NCBI GenBank assembly: GCA_947175375.1
Contig: CAMWMT010000084.1
Span: 1-8,681 of the forward strand
Direction: 5' to 3'
DNA from: an uncultured Clostridiaceae bacterium
GTDB lineage: Bacteria > Bacillota > Clostridia > Lachnospirales > Lachnospiraceae
DNA: 8,681 nucleotides
Position 1 is the first letter of the stretch, and every line of letters begins with the position of its first letter. This document shows, piece by piece, positions 1-5,361 of this stretch. Both the position numbers and the translations under genes were made by a program. The notes under the pieces are model-generated. The model was not told the origin of the DNA. It saw only the letters and a list, made by a program, of their open reading frames with translations, and made no database searches.

Positions 1-2
1 AC

Positions 3-1571
3 ATGAAAAAATGGATGCTTGTGGTGTGGGGACTGCTTTTCAGCATGTTCCTTGGGATGACGGCCATGGCGGCGCCCCAGTGTACCAGTGTCGAGGAAGA
101 TGTGAAGGTGCTGAGTGCAATGCGTTATCGTGGCGTGACTACTGCAGATAATCCTGTAGATGAAGGAAGAGATATTTTAGAAGAATGTGTGGAACCATGG
201 GATCAAAGTATTCCGCTCCCTACTCTGGAAAAAATAGAAGACGAATGCGACACGACCATTACTGGCGATTACCGAATACATGTGATGGGAATGAAATATT
301 ATGATCTGGGAGGCGGTCACAGCTATATTAGTATGGACCTGGAAGTTCCGGGCGTGACGAAAAATTCTCGGGTGCTGGTTATGCGCTGGGATACATATAG
401 TGCTGATCATGGCTATACTGACAACTGGGAAGGATCTTGGAAAGCTGCAGAAGTGGTAGAAGATGGCCGAGTCCATATGACGGCTCTCTATTATGCGGGG
501 CCGACCGTCCTCGTGGTATATGATAAAGAGCCAGAAATGTCTGAAGTACCGGAAAAACCGTCTGATTCTACGCCGGATTCCGGCGCATCCGTCGGCCTTA
601 CGACACAGGACGCGGTTGTCAGGGATGGTGAAGGTACAGAGAGTGCCGTGACGGTTACTATGGGTAGCACCGGAGAGACACCTTCTGCAGAGACAATCAA
701 AAGTATAACCGGTTCCGAGCGCAATTACACGGTACATACGATGGATCTTCGGCTGATGAACGGAGAAGACGTGTACTCGCTGTCCGGTGGCCAATTCGTG
801 GAATTGGAATTCAAAGTATCCAATGTGCATCCGGAGTCAGACGTCCGGGTTCTCCACTATACGGACGGAGCGTGGGAAGGAGACAGTGCGACCGTGGTCT
901 CAAAAGGAGAAGGAACAGTTAAGGTGAGGTTTACCGCCCTGTCCCCGGTGGCGATTCTGGTCTATAACGAACCCAGCTCCGGCTCCAGTTCTGGCTCGCA
1001 CCGTAGTCACAGTCAGGAGGAAGAAGAAGTATTCTGGACGACTCCGCTTTCTTCCGGAGCAGCAGTCATGGTGAACGGAGCGCCTGCGGATCTGCAGATT
1101 GGTCCGGCAACCTGGTCCTGTTCGGAGGAAACAGCAAGGATACTTCTGGGGACTACGGGACCTTGCAAGGTCTATATGGCAGATCTGTGGCTTCTGGATC
1201 AGCTGACAAAGGATATGGTGCTTCCGGGAGAGGGAGGCGCTCTGATCACTCTGAATGTCCCAGGTGTGGTAAAGGGAAGCAATGTAAAAGTGCGGCACTG
1301 GCCTAACGGAAATACAGAGCCTGTGGATTTGATTCCGGAAGAAGTGGGAGACGGATATATCAAAGTGCGCTTCACCACACTGGGGCAGGTGGCAGTCTGT
1401 GTTGCTGATTCAGGAACTGCAGCGCCTGCAGTTACAGCGGTGGCAGCCACTGGGGAAGCGAATGCAAGAAAGTCTCCGAAGACTTCCGACTTTGCGCCTG
1501 TCGGTGCAGCAGGAGCTGTTGCGCTGCTGTCCGCGTTGGGATTGCTGTATTTTAGAAAAAGAAACGTATAA
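3..1571 (+). CDS. Secreted cell-surface protein, three repeated beta-rich domains, sortase-like C-terminal anchor
   Basis: This 522-residue protein is probably exported and attached to the cell wall. Residues 1-23 form a signal peptide (MKKW, hydrophobic core, likely cleavage after A-M-A at 21-23). The C-terminus has an LPXTG-like SPKTSD (491-496), a hydrophobic stretch (about 497-516) and the basic tail RKRNV, the layout of a sortase sorting signal with Ser in place of Leu at position 1 and Ser in place of the final Gly. Between them I see three related domains of 80-85 residues at about 90-173, 242-322 and 388-468. They share a pattern of x-V-x-x-M-D/G-L, a VPGV/VSNV turn, an H/R-W/Y motif and a closing FTxLxxVAV-type strand. 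A Ser/Gly/His/Glu-rich linker (about 324-343) separates domains 2 and 3. I do not recognise a ligand or enzyme activity. The ribosome binding site lies outside the window, so the start is likely (M-K-K before a signal peptide) but unproven. Its G+C is visibly higher than that of the operon downstream. Confidence 0.85.
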   Translation: MKKWMLVVWGLLFSMFLGMTAMAAPQCTSVEEDVKVLSAMRYRGVTTADNPVDEGRDILEECVEPWDQSIPLPTLEKIEDECDTTITGDYRIHVMGMKYYDLGGGHSYISMDLEVPGVTKNSRVLVMRWDTYSADHGYTDNWEGSWKAAEVVEDGRVHMTALYYAGPTVLVVYDKEPEMSEVPEKPSDSTPDSGASVGLTTQDAVVRDGEGTESAVTVTMGSTGETPSAETIKSITGSERNYTVHTMDLRLMNGEDVYSLSGGQFVELEFKVSNVHPESDVRVLHYTDGAWEGDSATVVSKGEGTVKVRFTALSPVAILVYNEPSSGSSSGSHRSHSQEEEEVFWTTPLSSGAAVMVNGAPADLQIGPATWSCSEETARILLGTTGPCKVYMADLWLLDQLTKDMVLPGEGGALITLNVPGVVKGSNVKVRHWPNGNTEPVDLIPEEVGDGYIKVRFTTLGQVAVCVADSGTAAPAVTAVAATGEANARKSPKTSDFAPVGAAGAVALLSALGLLYFRKRNV

Positions 1572-1590
1572 AGAGAGTTATTCATAGGTA

Positions 1591-1606
1591 ATCGTACGAT
1601 ATCGTA
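1591..1606. promoter_or_regulatory. Nested palindrome ATCGTACGATATCGTA (copy 1)
   Basis: Two overlapping perfect palindromes occur here: ATCGTACGAT (1591-1600) and TACGATATCGTA (1595-1606). The core ACGATATCGTAA recurs at 1842-1853. It resembles a dimeric regulator site, but this copy lies just downstream of the surface-protein stop codon, not at a visible promoter. I do not recognise a known operator. Confidence 0.35.
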
Positions 1607-1670
1607 AAGTACCAGGTTGCTAACCGGGTTGCTGCAGATTTGGATTCTGTCGGAGAACCAGAGAAAAGAG

Positions 1671-1730
1671 CTGTCCTGAAAATGTTATCTTGCAATACAG
1701 CAACATAATGTTTTCAGGACAGTACTTTTT
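1671..1730 (+). terminator. Rho-independent terminator of the surface-protein gene
   Basis: A very long hairpin spans 1671-1722. CTGTCCTGAAAA pairs perfectly with TTTTCAGGACAG, and the stem continues inward through two G-U wobbles and four A-U pairs, one C-C mismatch and four more pairs (TTGC/GCAA) to a six-base loop AATACA (1694-1699). A T-rich tract (TTTTT at 1726-1730) follows. It lies about 100 bp after the stop codon of the upstream gene and should isolate the downstream operon from read-through. Confidence 0.85.
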
Positions 1731-1841
1731 ATGTTTAGGTATATTCTGAAGCCTGGGGGAAGATATCAGGGGAACGGATAGCGGGCTTCATGGCCAGGTA
1801 CAAAGTCTGGGCATTGTAAATGCAGGTGAAATGGAGCAATA

Positions 1842-1853
1842 ACGATATCGTAA
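1842..1853. promoter_or_regulatory. Palindrome ACGATATCGT (copy 2), upstream of the DUF262 operon promoter
   Basis: This is the second copy of ACGATATCGTAA, identical over 12 bases to 1596-1607. The 10-bp core is a perfect palindrome. It sits about 30 bp upstream of the -35 element of the DUF262 operon, a position suited to an activator or upstream operator. The link to the operon is positional inference only. Confidence 0.35.
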
Positions 1854-1883
1854 CTGCTTGAGGAATAAAAACATCATTTTGAA

Positions 1884-1912
1884 TTGAGAATTATACATGG
1901 TTATGCTATGAT
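1884..1912 (+). promoter_or_regulatory. Sigma-70-type promoter of the DUF262-ATPase-HNH operon
   Basis: TTGAGA (1884-1889) and TATGAT (1907-1912) each match consensus at 5 of 6 positions and are separated by exactly 17 bp. A TG extended -10 element lies at 1904-1905. Transcription should begin near 1918-1920, giving a leader of about 27 bases with the ribosome binding site GCGAGG (1932-1937 region) ahead of ATG 1946. No further promoter is evident at the two downstream gene junctions. Confidence 0.7.
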
Positions 1913-1945
1913 TTTAGAAAAGAAAGAGGATGCGAGGTTTCCATA

Positions 1946-3112
1946 ATGGAAGAAGAGAACAGATATCAAGAGGCTTTAGAGACTGCAAAAGAGATTGATG
2001 TGGTTGAGAATGTGATGATTCGGACTGTGACAACGCAGATGGCATTCAGTTCCATGATGGGAGGACTGGAAAAGGGCGATTATGTGATTCCTGACTTTCA
2101 GAGAATGTATCGCTGGAATGAGAGCCAGGCAGAGGAACTGGCAGTTTCTCTGGTGCGCGGGATGCCCATACCGCCCATATACTGTTATCGTAATGATGAG
2201 CAGCAGTTTGTGATTCTAGATGGACAGCAGAGGATTCTGAGTCTGTACCTCTATTTTATTGGGAAATTTTTGAAAAAGAAAAGAAATGCATTTATTGATT
2301 TCAGAAAGGTTGCCGGAAACGGGAAAGATCTTCGCGAGCAGCTTGAACAGTGGGGGTTGAAGGACAAGATCTATTGCATGCGGTATAAAGATCAGGAAGC
2401 AAATGAAAAAGTGGTTGATATTACATACGATAATCTGAGTGACCGTATGAAGCGGAAGATTGATTTTGCCCCTTTGACACTGATTGAGATCAATGTTGAC
2501 AGTAAGGAACAGAAGGAGAAGATACTGCATAAAGTATTTGCCAATTTAAATATAGGAGGAACCCCATTATCGCCCCAGGAGCTTAGAAATGGGATTTATG
2601 GCTGCAGATTTTATCATATGTTGTATGAGATCAACGATCATTCGAAAAAGTGGAGAACCTTATACAGTGGAAGTCCAAATGCAGATATCAATAAAGAGAG
2701 TAAAGATGTGGAGCTGCTTTTGAGAATGTGTGCATTTAAGTATTATGTACAGAGAAAAGGGAATAACTTTATATTGACAGGATATAAAGGGAAGATCGCA
2801 ACCCTGCTGGATGATTTCTCAGAAGAGGTAAAACACTTCAATGAGAATAGGATCACAGAGTATAAAAAAGCACTGGAACAGTTTCTGGAATCTCTGGAGG
2901 GGGTAAGAGCAAAGGACCGGGAGCTGGCGCTGGTCAGCCTGTTCGTCGTATGGGATAAGATGGAAGAAAAGGTTTCCATTTCAAGAAAAAAATATGAAGA
3001 GATTGTCAGCAGCGAAGCTTATCGCAGTACAACATCCAGCAGCACTTCCAGCCGAAATGAGATCGAGAAAAGATTAAGGAGTGTATATGAGCAGTTATCA
3101 GGAAATGGTTGA
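1946..3112 (+). CDS. DUF262 (GmrSD/SspE N-terminal-like) protein, candidate defence sensor/NTPase
   Basis: The protein has 388 residues. The DUF262 signature appears in order: VIPDFQRMYRW (47-57), GMPIPPIY (72-79), the diagnostic ILDGQQR (90-96), and the conserved segment VFANLNIGGTPLSPQELRN (197-215). In GmrSD, BrxU and SspE this ParB-like domain carries NTP hydrolysis and sensing functions that depend on the DGQQR motif, and it is fused to a DUF1524 HNH nuclease. Here the C-terminal part (about 220-388) is charged and mostly helical-looking, with a Ser/Thr-rich patch near 362-369, and no DUF1524 H-x-x-P motif is visible. The nuclease instead seems to be the separate HNH gene two genes downstream. 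The start ATG has a fair GAGG site 8 bases upstream. The 3' end overlaps the ATPase gene by 26 bp. DUF262 membership is near certain; the defence role is inferred. Confidence 0.93.
   Translation: MEEENRYQEALETAKEIDVVENVMIRTVTTQMAFSSMMGGLEKGDYVIPDFQRMYRWNESQAEELAVSLVRGMPIPPIYCYRNDEQQFVILDGQQRILSLYLYFIGKFLKKKRNAFIDFRKVAGNGKDLREQLEQWGLKDKIYCMRYKDQEANEKVVDITYDNLSDRMKRKIDFAPLTLIEINVDSKEQKEKILHKVFANLNIGGTPLSPQELRNGIYGCRFYHMLYEINDHSKKWRTLYSGSPNADINKESKDVELLLRMCAFKYYVQRKGNNFILTGYKGKIATLLDDFSEEVKHFNENRITEYKKALEQFLESLEGVRAKDRELALVSLFVVWDKMEEKVSISRKKYEEIVSSEAYRSTTSSSTSSRNEIEKRLRSVYEQLSGNG
3076..3081 (+). promoter_or_regulatory. Ribosome binding site AAGGAG that fixes the ATPase start at 3087
   Basis: AAGGAG ends 5 bases before ATG 3087. 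An in-frame GTG at 3081 overlaps this site and would have no ribosome binding site of its own, so ATG 3087 is preferred. The site lies inside the end of the DUF262 coding sequence, as expected for coupled translation. Confidence 0.75.
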
Positions 3113-4058
3113 AAGAATTGCAGATATGATAGGCGCAAATTCGGAAATGGGCAAAAGCTTTATTATGGTAGGGGATAATTCATCCGGAAAATCCGATGTC
3201 CTTCACAGAGTCGTGGAGCAGAAGCTTCCGGATGCAGTCTATCTGATCGATTCTGTGAACAGGACCTTTGATGCGGACAGGGTAGAACTGGTGAGCAAAG
3301 CGTATGAAAAAGTAAAACTGGATTCTGGTGAAGTGGCAAAAGAACGGCTATTGCCATTTAACTTCAATCTGCAGGATACGTTTAAGGCAGCTTCCTGTAT
3401 AGAACAGCTGTACGACAAATATAAGAGCAGGCTTACAGAAATGTGTAAAGAATTTCTGGGAAGAGAGATTCAGATCATTCGTGAAATCGTGGATATGGGA
3501 ATCCCGGAAAATGTGGTCCTGATAGACGGAATCCGGGCGAAGCTTTCCAGTGGTTATCAGGCAATCATCCGTCTGTTTTGTGAAATCCTGTATTTTTGTG
3601 ATGTCATGGAGGAAAGAAAATGGTCTGAGGGTCTGGTCGTGATTGATGAGATCGACGAATATCTTTCACCGAAATACAGCGCTGAGATCTATAACTTTCT
3701 GCAAAAACAGTTTCCAAAGCTGGTTTTTCTGGTGACGACTCATTCTCTGGATCTGGTAAAAAATTCAAAACATGCAGATTTGCTGATTCTGCATGACGCG
3801 GAATACGAGATCCATGCGGGACAGGAGCTGGAGAGCACAGTGTCAGCAGAATCCATATTTACAGATTTGTTTTTTGAAGACCGGGTCATCCATCCGTCGG
3901 ATAATGATCCGATTGACGAAAAGCTGCGTGTTTTACTGAATTCCAGAATTGCAGGCGTGTGGGATAAAGAAATGCAGAGAGAATTGCAGGAAATGGAATA
4001 TGGGAAACTGCTTCCACATCAGAAAATGATCTATAAGCAGATTGAGGAGTGGCAGTAA
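3087..4058 (+). CDS. ABC/SMC-like AAA ATPase of the candidate defence operon
   Basis: This 323-residue soluble ATPase has all core ABC-type motifs: Walker A GDNSSGKS (29-36), an ABC-signature-like LSSGYQ (153-158), Walker B LVVIDEID (183-190) with catalytic Glu188, and an H-loop TTHS with His219. A charged helical insert (about 96-135) sits between Walker A and the signature. No TOPRIM domain follows, so it is not a complete OLD protein, and it is shorter than typical Septu PtuA ATPases. The closest functional analogy is the ATPase partner of a nuclease (PtuA with PtuB), probably dimerising on ATP and gating the HNH protein encoded next. It overlaps the DUF262 gene by 26 bp and its stop overlaps the HNH start (TAATG). 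The ATPase assignment is firm; the partner relationship is inferred from gene order. Confidence 0.9.
   Translation: MSSYQEMVERIADMIGANSEMGKSFIMVGDNSSGKSDVLHRVVEQKLPDAVYLIDSVNRTFDADRVELVSKAYEKVKLDSGEVAKERLLPFNFNLQDTFKAASCIEQLYDKYKSRLTEMCKEFLGREIQIIREIVDMGIPENVVLIDGIRAKLSSGYQAIIRLFCEILYFCDVMEERKWSEGLVVIDEIDEYLSPKYSAEIYNFLQKQFPKLVFLVTTHSLDLVKNSKHADLLILHDAEYEIHAGQELESTVSAESIFTDLFFEDRVIHPSDNDPIDEKLRVLLNSRIAGVWDKEMQRELQEMEYGKLLPHQKMIYKQIEEWQ
4044..4049 (+). promoter_or_regulatory. Ribosome binding site GAGGAG that fixes the HNH start at 4058
   Basis: GAGGAG lies 8 bases before ATG 4058, which shares its A with the TAA stop of the ATPase gene (TAATG). An in-frame GTG at 4049 overlaps this site and is therefore unlikely. 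The arrangement indicates translational coupling between ATPase and nuclease. Confidence 0.7.
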
Positions 4059-4834
4059 TGACAGATTATTTTTCTGTAGATATTCCAGTATTTATGCCAG
4101 ATTATGACAAAGAGAAATTATATGGCTGGAGCAGATATAAAGATAATCTGTGGGATATTCTGAAAGATACAACAAGCGGATATTGCATGTATTGTTATGA
4201 TACTGTCTGGATTAATGGACAAAGACGTGGGCAGATTGAACATGGAATCGAAAAGGTTAATTCTCCGGAATATTTAACAGATTGTGTGCCCAATCTGGGT
4301 CTGGCCTGTGAGAACTGTAATGGAAAATATAAAAGAAGAGCGGAAGAAAAGAGAAAGCTGTCAAAGGAACTGCTCAGAGAATTTGAATCTGTCTCGTGTA
4401 AAAAATATGCATGCAGGATTCCATGTGAACGATACATAAAATTGCGCATCGAGTACGTCAGGAGGGGAAAGATTATCCTGCAGCCTTTTGAATCGAAGGC
4501 TCATGAAAATGGCAATATCCTGAAACTAAGATATGACCTTTTGAATGGAAAATATATTCCTGGTGACTGCGGATGCAGTTACAGCAGAGAAGAGCTTGGA
4601 ATTATAGAAGGCCATATCAGGCTGTTTGGGCTGAACAGTGCGGAACGAAGAAATCGCGAGGTTGGAAAATATTGTAAAAATGTGATCGATTATCATTCAT
4701 TGATGCAGGATATGTCGTATGATAATCTGGTCGTGGATTTGTTTCGGGACAAGCTGAAAGATCTTCCCATTGATGATGCGGTAAAAGTATGTAAGATCAT
4801 ATACAGCAGGGCGCTTCTTCAGCGGGCTACCTGA
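4058..4834 (+). CDS. HNH endonuclease with CxxC zinc knuckles, PtuB-like partner of the ATPase
   Basis: The 258-residue protein has a clear HNH core: C43-x2-C46, then IEH with the presumed catalytic His62, Asn79 in VPNLGLAC, and C84-x2-C87 followed by Asn88. The four cysteines should hold a structural zinc and H/N/N form the beta-beta-alpha-metal nuclease site. This IEH...NL..AC..CN..K pattern is the type seen in PtuB and retron-associated HNH effectors, not the DUF1524 type fused to DUF262 in GmrSD or SspE. The C-terminal region has a typical LFGLN...R element (about 188-196). Extra cysteines occur at 114, 119 and 123 and in a CGC pair near 170. It is the last gene of the operon, and no clear terminator follows before the MarR gene. 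It most likely cuts DNA, though tRNA or other RNA is possible. Its first third is visibly AT-rich. Confidence 0.9.
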   Translation: MTDYFSVDIPVFMPDYDKEKLYGWSRYKDNLWDILKDTTSGYCMYCYDTVWINGQRRGQIEHGIEKVNSPEYLTDCVPNLGLACENCNGKYKRRAEEKRKLSKELLREFESVSCKKYACRIPCERYIKLRIEYVRRGKIILQPFESKAHENGNILKLRYDLLNGKYIPGDCGCSYSREELGIIEGHIRLFGLNSAERRNREVGKYCKNVIDYHSLMQDMSYDNLVVDLFRDKLKDLPIDDAVKVCKIIYSRALLQRAT

Positions 4835-4860
4835 CAGGCGTCGATGGGTCAGAACGGTCA

Positions 4861-4889
4861 TTGCACCCATGCCCGAAATGTGCTATACT
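4861..4889 (+). promoter_or_regulatory. Promoter of the FabT-like gene, with a small dyad at the expected start
   Basis: TATACT (4884-4889, 5 of 6 consensus) has an extended -10 TG at 4881-4882. A weak -35 TTGCAC (4861-4866) lies exactly 17 bp upstream. Transcription would start near 4896. A short inverted repeat ACTG-N5-CAGT (4887-4899) overlaps the -10 and start and could be a site for autoregulation, but at four base pairs per arm this is weak. Confidence 0.6.
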
Positions 4890-4912
4890 GAAACGCAGTT
4901 AAATTTTTGTGC

Positions 4913-4921
4913 GGAGGTGAT
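4913..4921 (+). promoter_or_regulatory. Strong ribosome binding site GGAGGTGAT for a TTG start
   Basis: GGAGGTGAT matches the anti-Shine-Dalgarno closely. The core GGAGG ends 9 bases before TTG 4927. The ATG at 4922 is too close and its frame stops after 13 codons, so the regulator should start with TTG. Confidence 0.75.
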
Positions 4922-4926
4922 ATGGT

Positions 4927-5361
4927 TTGGAAAAGGAGAGACTTCTCAATGACCTGCTGGTGATGCTGTTTAATGAGATTCTGGATATGGAGCATAAGGC
5001 GCTGATCACCGGAAGCTTTAAGGAGATATCCATCAACGACATGCATATCATCGATGCCATTGGGGTTAAAGAGCCAAAGAACATGTCCACAGTAGCGAAG
5101 GCCATGTCAGTCACGGTAGGAACCCTGACCACTGCGATCAATAACCTGGTGAAAAAGGGATATGTATCCCGTGTCCGAAGCGCAGAGGATAAACGGGTGG
5201 TGCTGCTGTCCCTGACAGATAAGGGCGTGGCAGCCTATGAGAAGCATGCAGGGTTTCACAGACAGATGGTTCAGACGGTCATGGATGGATTCGCAGGCGA
5301 GGAACTGGAAATCCTCACCCGCGCTCTGGAGAAGCTGAGAAAATATTTCAGAAGTATTTAG
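4927..5361 (+). CDS. fabT: MarR-family regulator, FabT-like (fatty acid biosynthesis repressor type)
   Basis: This 144-residue winged-helix regulator has a MarR layout: dimerisation helices at both ends, a DNA-reading helix in SVTVGTLTTAINNLVKKGYV (61-80), and a wing with the conserved D88-x-R90 (residues 84-100). The segments FKEISINDMHIIDAIG (31-46) and VTVGTLTTAINNLVKKGY closely follow streptococcal FabT as I know it, so FabT-like is the best label. FabT normally precedes and represses the fab operon and responds to acyl-ACP. Here no fab gene follows. Downstream lies a convergent peptidase gene, so this regulator acts in trans or has been reassigned. The start is TTG, chosen from the strong GGAGGTGAT site. 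A promoter lies just upstream, and read-through from the HNH operon is also possible. MarR family is certain; the FabT subtype is likely. Confidence 0.85.
   Translation: MEKERLLNDLLVMLFNEILDMEHKALITGSFKEISINDMHIIDAIGVKEPKNMSTVAKAMSVTVGTLTTAINNLVKKGYVSRVRSAEDKRVVLLSLTDKGVAAYEKHAGFHRQMVQTVMDGFAGEELEILTRALEKLRKYFRSI

Larger units (their letters stand above)
1572..1945. other. Intergenic region between surface-protein gene and DUF262 operon
   Basis: This 374-bp stretch has no convincing gene. It holds two copies of the palindrome ACGATATCGT, the hairpin terminator of the upstream gene, and the promoter of the operon downstream, each listed separately. Between about 1750 and 1839 one + frame stays open for 30 codons, but it has no start codon or ribosome binding site and I do not call it. 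Confidence 0.7.

Noticed and set aside
1750..1839. Thirty-codon open stretch on the + strand reading like a peptide remnant
   Set aside because: It has no start codon near its beginning and no ribosome binding site, and an open stretch of this length is expected by chance.
3081..3086. GTG start for the ATPase, two codons earlier
   Set aside because: It overlaps the AAGGAG site that serves ATG 3087 and has no site of its own.
4049..4057. GTG start for the HNH protein, three codons earlier
   Set aside because: It overlaps the GAGGAG site that serves ATG 4058; the TAATG junction is the more usual arrangement.
4844..4870. ATGGGT/ACCCAT inverted repeat as terminator of the operon
   Set aside because: The stem is six base pairs with a 15-base loop and no T tract, and it overlaps the -35 of the next gene.
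4861..4926. FabT-type operator (TTTGA-N-TCAAA) at the regulator's own promoter
   Set aside because: No such palindrome is present; only a weak ACTG-N5-CAGT dyad is seen.
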